18,246 bases of DNA. It comes from Baffinella frigidus. Its lineage: Eukaryota > Cryptophyceae > Cryptomonadales > Baffinellaceae. The notes under the pieces are model-generated. The model saw nothing but the letters and a program-made list of their open reading frames with translations. It ran no database searches and was not told the DNA's origin. Positions 14,501 to 18,246 of the stretch are shown here, in pieces (position 1 is the first letter of the stretch; each line of letters opens with the position of its first letter). Both the position numbers and the translations under genes were made by a program. The stretch is from contig MU646320.1 of assembly GCA_026770585.1 (NCBI GenBank), forward strand, positions 1 through 18,246, read 5' to 3'.

Positions 14501-14741
14501 TGACTTGGCCGGAGGGAGGGTCGGATTGCGCGGGGGGTGAGGGGGACGCGGTGTGGGGTCGGACCGTCGAGAGCCCCGCAAGGAGAGAGTAGAAGAGCGG
14601 CAGCGCAAACTCGTGCGTTCCAATTCCCAGCTTCTCCGACAGGATCGCCTGGACAAACGGAGCGTCAATGGAAAGTGAGGAGACAGAGAAGAGCATGCCA
14701 CTGAGTGGGACAGCGCCAAACGCGGCAACCGCAACCTGCAT
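5159..14741 (-). CDS. ZIP-family zinc/iron transporter (ZupT/GufA/ZTP29-like), 8 exons, 3' end not found
   Basis: Spliced reading (minus strand): 14741-14565, 13984-13928, 11166-11065, 9710-9624, 8318-8218, 7294-7224, 6336-6209, 5250-5159; 815 nt, about 271 residues. All junctions are GT-AG and keep phase (0,0,0,0,2,1,0). Seen: LLAGLST in TM1, MLTVSAVDL in TM2, HNFPEG (residues 161-166, TM4), HNIPEG (190-195, TM5), SGLSEPVGAL (TM6), ELLPEA (TM7). In ZIP proteins the His/Asn/Glu of TM4-TM5 form the metal site, and the family moves Zn2+/Fe2+ into the cytosol from outside or from an organelle. Gap lengths between motifs match the plant ZTP29/bacterial ZupT layout (about 260-276 residues), with a shorter loop between TM3 and TM4. 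The start is the only in-frame ATG of exon 1. A last exon of about 20-30 residues is not identified, so the gene may be complete, partial or inactive. Membrane and metal are inferred from family; no targeting claim is made. Confidence 0.85.
5506..5630. repeat. GA/GATA/GGGA microsatellite (intron 7)
   Basis: AGAGAG, then (GATA)n, (GA)n, (GGGA)n, (GA)n. Long ORFs over it are low-complexity Ser/Leu artefacts. Confidence 0.95.
5919..5935 (-). pseudogene. Short copy of the exon 7 3' edge
   Basis: GGAATGGTGTGACACAG followed by GT matches the last codons (RNVVTQ) and the donor of exon 7. It is part of a direct repeat of about 76 bp: 5860-5935 against 5960-6036. Confidence 0.7.
6020..6082 (-). pseudogene. 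Decayed copy of ZIP exon 7, 3' half
   Basis: Encodes LSEPVGALVTLLVFRNVVTQ almost unchanged up to a donor-like GTTGCG. The preceding codons (SGL and before) are replaced by unrelated sequence that is itself repeated at 6757-6830. It lies in intron 7, downstream of the intact exon. Only the C-terminal half of the exon was copied. Confidence 0.85.
6209..6336 (-). CDS. ZIP gene exon 7 (TM5-TM6 loop and TM6)
   Basis: Acceptor GAACAG, donor GTCAGG, enters in phase 1 and leaves in phase 0. After the split Ala codon it reads CPLIMSRRHSRLSAVLIAFA, then SGLSEPVGALVTLL and VFRNVVTQ (42 codons). SGL(S/A)EP(V/L)GA is the TM6 signature of the ZupT/ZTP29 group, and spacing from HNIPEG agrees with the family to within one residue. 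The frame is different from the longest ORF here. Four partial copies surround it (6020-6082, 5919-5935, 6470-6518, 6596-6614). Confidence 0.88.
6343..6468. repeat. 21-bp tandem repeat just upstream of exon 7 acceptor
   Basis: Six units of AAGAGCGGCTCAGAATGTTA; the first lies within ten bases of the acceptor. Further degenerate GAATGTCGG units run on to 6740. Confidence 0.92.
6470..6518 (-). pseudogene. Copy of ZIP exon 7, 5' half
   Basis: A CAG acceptor followed by 49 nt nearly identical to the start of exon 7 (CPLIMSRRHSRLSAV region), ending where the 21-bp tandem array begins. It lies upstream of the intact exon in intron 6, with G to A at the second base after the acceptor. Confidence 0.85.
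6596..6614 (-). pseudogene. Second copy of the exon 7 acceptor edge
   Basis: TTCAG then CGTGCCCACTGAAAATG resembles the exon 7 start (CGTGCCCGCTGATAATG). Only about 19 nt are retained. Confidence 0.6.
6943..6992. repeat. Short telomere-like array, G-rich on + strand
   Basis: GGGTTAAGGGTTAATGG then GGGGTTAGGGGTTAGGG; abuts the exon 6 copy. Confidence 0.85.
6993..7036 (-). pseudogene. Decayed copy of ZIP exon 6 (HNIPDG) fused to TIR element and telomeric repeats
   Basis: Encodes ALAFHNIPDGLAID, matching exon 6 with Glu to Asp in the metal motif and no acceptor or donor (the GGTGC donor became GATGACC). Its 5' side is cut directly by the CCACACAGCGG end of a family B element (7037). Its 3' side runs straight into CCCTAACCCC telomere-like repeats (6946-6992). 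It is downstream of the intact exon, in intron 6. Confidence 0.85.
7037..7170. mobile_element. Family B element, right end lost
   Basis: Left end CCACACAGCGGG and interior match the family up to GTCTCATCGCTT; the right terminal repeat is absent. Its left end abuts the exon 6 copy. Confidence 0.75.
7224..7294 (-). CDS. ZIP gene exon 6 (TM5 with HNIPEG metal site)
   Basis: Acceptor TTGGCAG, one base completing the split Gly codon, donor GTGCGC in phase 1. It encodes SAQLGLKLTLAIALHNIPEG then LAI and one base. LAIALHNIPEG is the most conserved ZIP motif (TM5; His and Glu are metal ligands). The 3' end of the preceding intron is purine-rich on the coding strand (GA repeats), so it lacks a normal polypyrimidine tract. 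A decayed copy (HNIPDG) is at 6993-7036, and copies of the acceptor edge lie upstream at 7364-7377 and 7537-7550. Confidence 0.92.
7311..7364. repeat. CT microsatellite next to exon 6
   Basis: (CT)n with ACACTC interruptions; on the coding strand it is GA-rich and occupies the place of the polypyrimidine tract. Confidence 0.93.
7364..7377 (-). pseudogene. Perfect copy of the exon 6 acceptor edge, 80 bp upstream
   Basis: CAG then GTCGGCACAAC is identical to the true exon 6 boundary and exactly 80 bp upstream. It could compete as a splice acceptor, but the sequence after the first 11 nt is GA repeat, not coding. Confidence 0.75.
7383..7474. repeat. Interstitial TTTAGGG array (intron 5)
   Basis: About twelve TTTAGGG units with few variants; directly follows a copy of the exon 6 acceptor edge. 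Confidence 0.9.
7537..7550 (-). pseudogene. Copy of the exon 6 acceptor edge
   Basis: TTTGCAG followed by GTCGGCGCAAC matches the exon 6 boundary (TTGGCAG, GTCGGCACAAC). It is one of a ladder of such boundary copies in intron 5; weaker ones are near 7655 and 7770. Confidence 0.65.
7553..7645. repeat. CA/CT microsatellite
   Basis: (CA)n and CTCTCT stretches, follows another exon 6 acceptor copy. Related sequence (GAGAGTGTGTGAGAGG) near 8811-8860. Confidence 0.9.
7782..7913. mobile_element. Foldback element family C, copy 1 (intron 5)
   Basis: About 130 bp inverted repeat starting TTATCCGG; arms contain CAACGAAAATTACTACACAA and its complement around an AT-rich loop. No ORF. MITE-like non-autonomous element. 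Confidence 0.85.
8218..8318 (-). CDS. ZIP gene exon 5 (TM4 with HNFPEG metal site)
   Basis: Strong acceptor TTTTTCAG; donor GTGCGT leaves phase 2. It encodes AADGRLLRVGLITAV, then TLTAHNFPEGMAVAISTM and two bases of a Gly codon. HNFPEG is the TM4 signature of ZIP proteins; its His, Asn and Glu bind metal in ZupT and relatives. The preceding (L/V)GLITA block is also family-typical. A truncated copy of the first 54 nt, with its own acceptor, lies upstream at 8476-8529 and stops before the HNFPEG codons. Confidence 0.92.
8476..8529 (-). pseudogene. Truncated copy of ZIP exon 5
   Basis: Acceptor GTGCAG then 54 nt encoding AADGRLLRVGLIT, with Pro for Ala next, then VTLT. It stops exactly before the HNFPEG codons and continues into unrelated TTTAAAAAGG. 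Differences from the intact exon are few and mostly at third positions, suggesting a fairly recent copy or some period of constraint. It lies in intron 4, 158 nt upstream of the real acceptor. Confidence 0.85.
8550..8675. repeat. ~33-bp tandem repeat (intron 4)
   Basis: Four units of GTCTGCAAAACACATCGAAT followed by TAATAAA. Confidence 0.85.
8927..9001. repeat. Hairpin (CTATCCCGCTATCTTA arms)
   Basis: Perfect 16-bp arms around GGCTTCCAAAGC plus weaker outer arms. In intron 4. Confidence 0.85.
9035..9127. repeat. ~95-bp direct repeat in intron 4, copy 1
   Basis: Minus strand: GGTGCGCCCTTCCACACCAG to CTTTCATTCC; partner at 9387-9480. Ends in a half of the family C core (GTTACTACACAAAG). Confidence 0.85.
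9387..9480. repeat. ~95-bp direct repeat in intron 4, copy 2
   Basis: Minus strand: GGTGCGCCCCTCCACACGAG to CTTTCGTTCC; begins at the outer edge of the family C element. Confidence 0.85.
9481..9620. mobile_element. Foldback element family C, copy 2 (intron 4, next to exon 4 donor)
   Basis: About 140 bp, nearly perfect arms of some 55 bp beginning TATCCGGGGAAACC. On the minus strand it is flanked by GGTGC on both sides, consistent with a short target duplication; the exon-side GGTGC contains the exon 4 donor. Confidence 0.88.
9624..9710 (-). CDS. ZIP gene exon 4 (TM3 and start of cytoplasmic loop)
   Basis: Acceptor GTGGCAG, donor GTGCTT, phase 0 both sides, 29 residues. LMCCMSGFGVVLLVKTYGP is a hydrophobic helix with a Gly-rich middle, in the place of ZIP TM3. 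It is followed by NLLPASKDGE, the start of the variable loop between TM3 and TM4. There is no typical His-rich stretch, so the loop is short for a eukaryotic ZIP. The donor lies only four bases from the end of a foldback element at 9481-9620, so insertion of that element is part of this intron's structure. Confidence 0.8.
9716..9935. repeat. ~85-90 bp tandem repeat upstream of exon 4
   Basis: Three units starting at about 9716, 9805 and 9893 (CACCCCACACCCGCTCAGAC). The last unit is followed by AGCACATCAAC, as at the exon 4 start, so the unit may derive from the exon 4 acceptor region. Confidence 0.8.
9965..10112. repeat. Foldback element (TCCTTCTAAACGA arms)
   Basis: ATTAATCTCAGGAATGTCCT and diverged complement; AT-rich centre with internal GATTTGTACCAAGAA direct repeat. 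In intron 3. Confidence 0.78.
10147..10295. repeat. Foldback element (CCACCAACCCTCAC arms)
   Basis: Long imperfect arms including GGGCAAATCG and CGATTTGCCC, with inner palindrome GTTGAAGTCGGAATCCGACT. A relative begins at 13660 (CCACCAGCCCTCAC). Confidence 0.82.
10529..10687. mobile_element. Family B element, inverted orientation
   Basis: Complete with both CCACACAGCGG ends, opposite orientation to the other copies, with part of the interior replaced (ACAAACGAAAAAACG). Its right end is reused in the next inverted repeat. Confidence 0.82.
10679..10750. repeat. Inverted repeat with 26-bp perfect arms
   Basis: Arms GCTGTGTGGTTCGGGTCTCG... and exact complement around a loop with CACCGTTCGATAT. 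It reuses the end of the family B element, so this is a secondary palindrome. Confidence 0.85.
10751..10924. repeat. Inverted repeat carrying exon 3 fragments as arms
   Basis: Arms 10762-10815 and 10868-10919 are near-perfect complements and both contain the exon 3 codons described separately; the spacer has two GGGGTTCGGGTT units. Confidence 0.82.
10765..10807 (+). pseudogene. Exon 3 fragment inside a foldback, plus-strand arm
   Basis: Inverted copy of the fragment at 10876-10933: it begins at the GCCGTGGATCTC codons (AVDL) and runs to CGCGATATCG with the same five-base insertion. The two arms therefore derive from one another, not independently from exon 3. It lies directly against a second inverted repeat (10679-10750). 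Confidence 0.75.
10876..10933 (-). pseudogene. Exon 3 fragment inside a foldback, minus-strand arm
   Basis: Encodes MLTVSAVDLFY as in exon 3, then carries five extra bases (TACCGTAGAATG in place of TACCATAT) before the shared CCCGCGATATCG. No acceptor or alanine run precedes it; instead it abuts a 21-bp tandem array. With 10765-10807 it forms the two arms of an inverted repeat. Confidence 0.75.
10943..11030. repeat. 21-bp tandem repeat, telomere-derived look
   Basis: Units AACCCTCATCCCTAATCCNT, about four copies, lying between exon 3 and its fragment copy. Confidence 0.85.
11065..11166 (-). CDS. ZIP gene exon 3 (TM2), intact copy
   Basis: Acceptor TCAG, donor GTGCAC, phase 0 both sides, 34 residues. 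It starts VTALTL, then six alanines, then MLTVSAVDLFY, which lines up with the ZIP TM2 pattern of a small-residue run followed by ML.(V/I)S..DL. It ends SRDIGLDHT in the loop to TM3. It is the only one of four versions in the window that keeps frame through the alanine run and the end: the version at 11534-11598 loses bases in the alanine codons, and those near 10876-10933 and 10765-10807 carry a small insertion after LFY. Confidence 0.82.
11080..11275. repeat. Segmental duplication A (exon 3 plus upstream intron)
   Basis: Matches 11530-11705 over the exon start, CACACACCCTTTCCGGGGTC and GTCCGACACACTCGATGCGC; the two are about 430 bp apart. Confidence 0.88.
11305..11447. mobile_element. Foldback element family C, copy 3 (intron 2)
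   Basis: Arms of about 60 bp, almost perfect, beginning TTATCCGGGG. Flanked by GGCT on both sides, a possible target duplication. It separates the two tandem exon 3 blocks. Confidence 0.88.
11530..11768. repeat. Segmental duplication B, with extra sub-repeat
   Basis: Partner of 11080-11275. The CCGTTTTTAGCAAAA...ACACTCGATGCGC unit is repeated once more at 11700-11768. Confidence 0.85.
11534..11598 (-). pseudogene. Decayed copy of ZIP exon 3, upstream of the intact exon
   Basis: An acceptor (GTCAG) followed by codons for ATALTL matches exon 3. The alanine run has lost five bases, which throws MLTVSA out of frame, and Val-Asp has become Glu-Asp in the would-be frame. The copy ends after GACCTCTTTGTC. 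The flanking intron is also duplicated, so this is a segmental copy of exon plus upstream intron. Confidence 0.8.
12289..12376 (+). repeat. TIR element family F, copy 2, partial
   Basis: GGTCCTAGGGCCCTACGGTA, GGGCGTATGAGCCTACTGG, CACTTAAGGGATAT; left end differs. Confidence 0.72.
12390..12548. mobile_element. Family B TIR element, full copy
   Basis: 159 bp, terminal CCACACAGCGG and CCGCTGTGTGG, interior near identical to the copy at 12909-13068 (GGGCGCTGAGAGCCCGAG hairpin, CCCTACGGG). In ZIP intron 2. Confidence 0.88.
12585..12719. mobile_element. Foldback element family C, copy 4 (intron 2), diverged
   Basis: Begins TCATCCGGGAACATGTTTCAT, ends in the complement. The core CTACACGA...TGTGTAGTG is recognisable but mutated, so this is an older copy. 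Confidence 0.75.
12909..13068. mobile_element. Family B TIR element, full copy
   Basis: 160 bp with matching terminal inverted repeats (CCACACAGCGGGCTACGAAG and CTTCGAAGTCCGCTGTGTGG). The most regular copy of the family in the window. No ORF; non-autonomous. Confidence 0.88.
13496..13617. mobile_element. Foldback element family C, copy 5 (intron 2), different outer arms
   Basis: Core CCAACGAAAATTACTACAC and complement as in the others, but the outer arms are CGAGTATTCAACTTGAA and complement in place of TTATCCGG. A subfamily or a nested structure. Confidence 0.75.
13658..13773. repeat. Relative of foldback 10147-10295
   Basis: CCACCAGCCCTCAC and AGGCCCAAATCG at left; inner palindrome CAAGGACGCTGGATTCCGGC at 13717-13743; right end CAGAGGTGG. 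In intron 2. Confidence 0.65.
13928..13984 (-). CDS. ZIP gene exon 2 (rest of TM1), 57 nt
   Basis: Preceded by GCGCAG and followed by donor GTGCGT; phase 0 at both ends, 19 residues. The peptide GLGGMMVLFLRNDSR fills the second half of TM1 and the first loop: ZIP proteins have a GA(L/M)xV stretch after the LST of exon 1 and then a polar turn. It is too short to be found as an ORF and was recognised only by splicing logic. No second copy of this exon was seen in the window. Confidence 0.75.
13985..14564 (-). other. ZIP intron 1 (580 nt)
   Basis: Between donor GTCCGA and acceptor GCGCAG. It contains a short perfect hairpin at 14474-14502 (CAAAATTCTCC and its complement around CCATGG) and a GGT/GTG-rich stretch at 14352-14372. 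No exon copy was seen. This and intron 8's start are the only ZIP introns free of visible exon debris. Confidence 0.6.
14565..14741 (-). CDS. ZIP gene exon 1 (start codon, N terminus and start of TM1)
   Basis: Starts at ATG 14741-14739 with G at -3; the reading frame upstream continues only from a GTG at 14801, so this ATG is preferred. It encodes 59 residues. The last 15 or so (EFALPLFYSLLAGLST) match the first ZIP membrane helix, where small residues and ST precede the second half of the helix. The 44 residues before it are mildly hydrophobic (VAVAAFGAVPL near the start) and could be a signal or targeting segment. Proposed donor is GTCCGA after the Thr codon, the only one in the gene that departs clearly from GTGC/GTCA, so this boundary is the least certain. 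Reading straight on loses ZIP similarity and becomes Pro/Ser-rich. Confidence 0.7.
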
Positions 14742-15109
14742 ATCTATCAAGTGGCGAGCGGGTCGCTCACTGGCCCACGAACGGTCGTGGCATCTACGCA
14801 CAAGTAAGAGTGAAAAAGGGAGATCGACACGTAAAGGATAAGGTGAGGTTGCGTCGTCAGACCTGCTCCATGCTCCGCGTCATGGCGCTCCCGTTCTCGC
14901 CGTGAGACATGGACGCAACACTCGCAGCGCAGACCCCCCCGTGGCACTGTTCCCCCACTATTTTGCTTTGGACCCACCCAAAAGCGTTTACAAGTCGAAA
15001 TTTCGAATTTTAGCGAAATTTGACCAGTCTCGCGAATGAATCGCGCTGTAAATTTATTTTTTTTCAAATTTGAGGCCTAGATCTTATTTTTATTGAGTTT
15101 TTGAGAGCC
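14742..15109. other. Upstream region of the ZIP gene
   Basis: 5' flank on the minus strand. Contains AT-rich patches (AATTTCGAATTTTAGCGAAA at 14997-15016; TTTATTTTTTTTC near 15052). No TATA box or other promoter element can be called with confidence. Confidence 0.4.
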
Positions 15110-15232
15110 TCTGCACTGGAGAGCGAAACGCGATCCGAAAGCAAACTTGCTTTCTTTGCAGTCCTTTCTACGGAAGGGCGTGTCGTTGGCATATGTTGGG
15201 AGAAATGAAAACCTCAAGGACCTAAAGAACTA
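15110..15232 (+). repeat. R1 repeat, copy 8
   Basis: Very close to copy 1 over its full length: GAGCCTCTGCACTGGAGAGC, GGGCGTGTCGTTGGCATATG, CCTCAAGGACCTAAAG. Confidence 0.82.
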
Positions 15233-15267
15233 CTGCGCTTCCCCCCCGTACATAGAGCCAATCTGGT

Positions 15268-15450
15268 AAATAGGACTTGGCCAAAGCGAACTTCGAAGTT
15301 GCGAAGATGCCAACTTCTAGATGGACTGTTTTGGACATGTAGAGTTTTTAATTCAAATTTTGCAGTACAAATGGTGTTGACTAATAATTACGGTCCATCT
15401 AGAAGTTCGCATCTTGAAAGTTCGAAGTTCGATTTGGCCAAGTCCTACCA
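15268..15450. repeat. Foldback element upstream of the ZIP gene
   Basis: Arms TAGGACTTGGCCAAAGCGAA ... TTCTAGATGG and complement, about 55 bp each, with ~68 bp loop. No ORF. Confidence 0.87.
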
Positions 15451-15604
15451 GAATGGCTCTACAGTGGTCGCGTTTATCAATTTATTAAACCTGGCAGTTT
15501 CTTGGATAGGAAAGCTTTGGTGCAGTTCCCTGATGCTTTCCTAAACTCGCCTCATTGCTGCGCCGTGCAACTCTCTTTCGAATAAAGTCAATAAGTGTCA
15601 ATAA

Positions 15605-15668
15605 GTGGCTTTCCCCGAAACCAACCTCAGGAAGCTCGAAGAACCTCAAGGACCTAAAGGAGCCAACC
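15605..15668 (+). repeat. R1 repeat, copy 9, 3' end only
   Basis: AAGCTCGAAGAACCTCAAGG then ACCTAAAGGAGCC, preceded by a partial match. Confidence 0.6.
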
Positions 15669-15859
15669 CTTGAAGAGCCTCCGGCGGGGCTCACCCGGGG
15701 AGGTCTAAATTCGACAGACGCGCTTGGGTGGGTCCAAAGCCAAAAAAGTGGCAGCGAAATTTGCCAGTTCGAAAATTTACCCTGTCCTGTGACTTCGGAA
15801 ATTACACCAGTCTCACGGGACTGGTCCAATTTCGACATTTTCGGACGAAAAGACTGATT

Positions 15860-16260
15860 CCACCTCTTCTGCTGGCGTGCTTGACAATTGATTAACCCTC
15901 AATTGATTAACTCTCGCTTTGGCCCTCGCAGGGTTAATCGTTGAAACAGGTGGAGTGGTCAGGGGTCAGGAGTCGGCAACGAACAAGTGAAAGACAGCCG
16001 CACTCTGTGCACCCACACGAGGCTGCCCAAGCATCCTTTTTAAATGTCGATTGTCGTTTTGTACGGAGTTGGTCACGTGTCGCCCCGAACAGCGGGGCAA
16101 CAGGCGACCAAACATGTGAAAATTACTACACCTTGTTTCACGTGTAGTGCTCCTAGGTTTCAGATTGGTGAATGCAACATCCTCATGTGGTGGAGATCGT
16201 GGCATCGCCCTCGTCAAGCTTCCTCAACTATTCAACAAATCTTAGAGTTTAATCTTCCTA
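15860..16260. other. No gene seen
   Basis: Holds a short direct repeat (CAATTGATTAAC at 15884 and 15900) and a small stem resembling the family C core (GTGAAAATTACTACACC at 16116-16132). No supported coding region. Confidence 0.5.
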
Positions 16261-16267
16261 GGAGTGA

Positions 16268-16393
16268 TACTATGATGTTCACACCCGCACGGAGGCCAGG
16301 TTTCAGCAGGAAGCTAGTGGCGTCCTGGAGAGAAAGTTCTTTATTGATGGCCAAATGGTCCGGATACACTTCATCGCCGAAATAATTCAGTGA
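16268..16393 (+). CDS. Unrecognised short coding-like ORF, possible last exon
   Basis: About 41 residues ending in TGA, opened by a TGA at 16265. Reads YYDVHTRTEARFQQEASG, then VLERKFFIDGQMVRIHFIAE and IIQ. Composition is protein-like and differs from the repeat-derived frames around it, but there is no ATG near its start and no family match that I recognise. Part of it (RTEARFQQ) recurs at 16648-16686, again as if an exon fragment had been copied. Confidence 0.3.
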   Translation, partial: YYDVHTRTEARFQQEASGVLERKFFIDGQMVRIHFIAEIIQ

Positions 16394-16535
16394 ACCGGTA
16401 TCGCGCTTTGGGTGTTTGAACGCCCGGTTCCCAGTGGCCTTAGATCTACCTGCCTAGGTCGAGAAGGACCTCTTCTACACGGGGGGGGGGCGCGCGCCCC
16501 TCCTGAGGCACAGGACCCTAGGTGTGATGCCTCTA

Positions 16536-16645
16536 TGTATCCCTCAAGTGGCGAGTAGGCTCATACGCCCTGCCGTAGGGCCCTAGGACCTGCCTAGGAC
16601 CTCTTGACCGTCAATTCCGACCGCCTCGCCACCTAAAGGATACCC
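16536..16645 (-). repeat. TIR element family F, copy 3
   Basis: Complement of copy 1: TATCCCTCAAGTGGCGAGTA at one end and CGCCACCTAAAGGATACC at the other. Confidence 0.75.
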
Positions 16646-16647
16646 CC

Positions 16648-16686
16648 GTACGGAGGCTAGGTTTCAGCAGGACCTAGCGGCGTCCT
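16648..16686 (+). pseudogene. Partial copy of the ORF at 16268-16393
   Basis: CGTACGGAGGCTAGGTTTCA through GCGGCGTCCT matches 16286-16324 with few changes (RTEARFQQDLAAS), then diverges. It lies against the end of a family F element. Confidence 0.55.
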
Positions 16687-16689
16687 TGT

Positions 16690-16770
16690 GGGTAGTTTGG
16701 GTAGGATGGGAACTCTGACTCCGACTCTGGGAGTGGAACTCCGAACGACATTGAGGCAGTAGTAATTCAG
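16690..16770 (-). repeat. Repeat family G, copy 2
   Basis: Complement reads AATTACTACTGCCTCAATGT, CTCCCAGAGTCGGAG, CATCCTACCCAAAC. Confidence 0.72.
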
Positions 16771-16939
16771 GAAGACACAGAGTCCTAGAAGATGCCTTTG
16801 GGGTAGGTGAGCAGGCGCTCGGCGATCTTGGACACGTCCGCTGCCGAGCGTAGGAGGTGGACTTAGAATCCATCCGGAAAATGCTCGTATGAGCGGCCGA
16901 CACGCGGTACAGTAGTGGCACAATGCGTAGCATGTGCGG

Positions 16940-17440
16940 GGCTGACGCTGGTTGTTTGGCAATACATTATCAATCTCTCTGCCGAGCGAGAGCGTCACTT
17001 CAGTGACCCTTAAGGGTTTAGGATCTAGGGTCAAATTTCAGGCTCAAGGTTTGAGGGCAAGTCCCGGAAAGCGACTGAGAGTCACTTTGACAGACAGTAC
17101 AGGGGTTACTCACAATAAGTGTCAATACGTGGCGAATAAGGACACCACCCTAGGTTCCTACGGTGGCGCGAGTCCTAGGAGCATATGGCCATCCTTGGAA
17201 AGGTGCGTGTACTGCTGAGCGACAGGGTCACTTGAATCGCGGTGTCTATTTAAGTTGGTCCCAAAAGCCGTCCATCTAACCCATTTCCTGTATAAAACGA
17301 AGTGAATTCAAGCCCTAAATGTACAAAGTGGCTCCAGTGCCGCCCTGAATCTGAGATAAATCGTTTTAGGGGACTTTGGTAGACAGAAATAGAGCGCTAG
17401 TACTTTGGGACCTGACTAAATTCTGCTCGAAGGTTGAACG
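16940..17440. other. No gene seen
   Basis: Contains TTGTTTGGCAATACATTATC (16951), shared with 7727-7750 and in part 1033-1050, indicating another dispersed repeat. Otherwise nothing supported. Confidence 0.5.
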
Positions 17441-17446
17441 TTTTTG

Positions 17447-17507
17447 TAACTTGGGTGGCTCAACTCTTCGAGCTATACCCTCAACCAAGAGTTAAGCCAC
17501 CCAAGTT
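17447..17507. repeat. Hairpin (AACTTGGGTGGCT arms)
   Basis: 21-bp arms with one or two mismatches, loop of about 17 nt. Confidence 0.85.
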
Positions 17508-17509
17508 GG

Positions 17510-17944
17510 CTCAACGGCGCTCCAACAACACTACAGGGGTAGAGATAGTGTTCCCCACCTTTGAGGGGTGACAGGGGTTACCTCCGTGCCGTGTGTGAGC
17601 CTCGGTCGGACAGGTGATGAGCCTCGGTGGTTGACTAATGATGTGCTAATACAAGGATGGTACACATCACCGGAAAGTAGTAAATTAACATTTGCGAGCA
17701 GCCTCGAGGGGACATGCCCGCCTCAGCACGGGAGTTGACTTAGGCTGGAATTGACTTTCAGGAAATATCCTCAAGAGTGAGGTGGGCGTGGCCTTCAATG
17801 TGAGTGTAATACAGAGCACCAAAGCACAAAAATTAATAATTGACTTCCATTACTATTCTGTAGTGAGAAGGACTGACCTGGCCCCGCGGCCCCTCCCCCC
17901 TCCTCCAGCCCCTTCAACACTCGCAGCATGTCGCGCTGTGTTGG
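17510..17944. other. Subtelomeric spacer, no gene seen
   Basis: GGAGTTGACTTAGG at 17731 recalls GGAGTTGACTTAGGCG at 8045, so part is dispersed repeat. No supported coding region before the telomeric array. Confidence 0.5.
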
Positions 17945-18246
17945 GGGTTGCGGGGTTAGGGGTTAGGGGTTAGGGTTTGGGGTTTAGGGTTCAGGGATTA
18001 TGGTTTAGGGTTTGGGGTTTGGGGTTTGGGGTTTAAAATTTGGGGGCTGGTGGTTACTGTTTACTGTTTACTGGTTAGGAGTTGAGATTTGGGGTTTAGA
18101 GTTCAGAGTTTGGGGTTTAGGGATCAAGTTTTAGGATTTAGGGTTCAGGGTTCAGGGTTCAGGGTTTAGGGTTTAGGGTTTAGGGTTTAGGGTTTATGGT
18201 TTAGGGTTTAGGGTTTAGGGTTTAGGGTTTAGGGTTTAGGGTTTAG
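17945..18246. repeat. TTTAGGG telomeric array at right edge
   Basis: Degenerate units from 17945 to about 18130, then nearly pure TTTAGGG to the last base. G-rich strand runs outward, as at a right chromosome end. The window cut prevents knowing its full length. Confidence 0.92.

Noticed and set aside
14142-14564. Continuation of the 219-residue ORF beyond the LLAGLST helix
   Set aside because: ZIP similarity stops abruptly, composition becomes Pro/Ser/Gly-rich, and exon 2 supplies the missing half helix in phase.
14200-17000. Search for tRNA, rRNA or snRNA genes here and in the rest of the window
   Set aside because: No cloverleaf with GGTTCRANNCC in a proper context and no conserved rRNA/snRNA blocks recognised by eye; a covariance-model scan would be decisive.

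Overview
This window is nuclear DNA from a eukaryote. Evidence: Arabidopsis-type TTTAGGG/CCCTAAA telomere repeats, one protein gene split by seven GT-AG introns, many short foldback (MITE-like) repeats, microsatellites, and no bacterial-style operons. Plant-type telomeres, GC-rich third positions in exons and dense repeats suggest a microbial alga or related protist (chromerids, dinoflagellates, and green, brown or other algae fit). The sequence does not fix the species.

The one gene I can reconstruct is on the minus strand, about 14741 down to 5159, and no single long ORF shows it. Eight small exons (57 to 177 nt) join in phase to encode about 271 residues of a ZIP zinc/iron transporter of the ZupT/GufA/ZTP29 type. 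It has HNFPEG (TM4), HNIPEG (TM5), SGLSEPVGAL (TM6) and ELLPEA (TM7). Only the last 20-30 residues, with the stop, were not found. Introns total roughly 9 kb and most 5' splice sites start GTGC.

The most unusual feature is what fills the introns. Most internal exons (3, 5, 6, 7, 8, and the acceptor of 4) have one or more broken copies of the exon or its splice-site edge next to the intact one. Several copies abut telomere-like arrays or TIR elements. Exon 8 has an intact copy followed by three decayed copies separated by CCCTAA-type arrays. A family of ~120-140 bp foldback elements (TTATCCGG ends, AAAATTACTACAC core) occurs five times, always in this gene's introns. One copy sits 4 bp from the exon 4 donor and is flanked by a GGTGC direct repeat that contains that donor.

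Layout: 1-4080 is repeat-only DNA (R1 family, CCTAGG-type elements, foldbacks, a C-rich telomere-like array at 1674-1958) with one unrecognised + strand ORF at 570-875. 4370-14741 is the ZIP gene and its exon debris. 14742-17940 is upstream/intergenic DNA with R1, foldback elements and a small unrecognised ORF at 16268-16393. 17945-18246 is a TTTAGGG array that becomes purer toward the window edge, as expected near a right-hand chromosome end. No rRNA, tRNA or CRISPR array was recognised.
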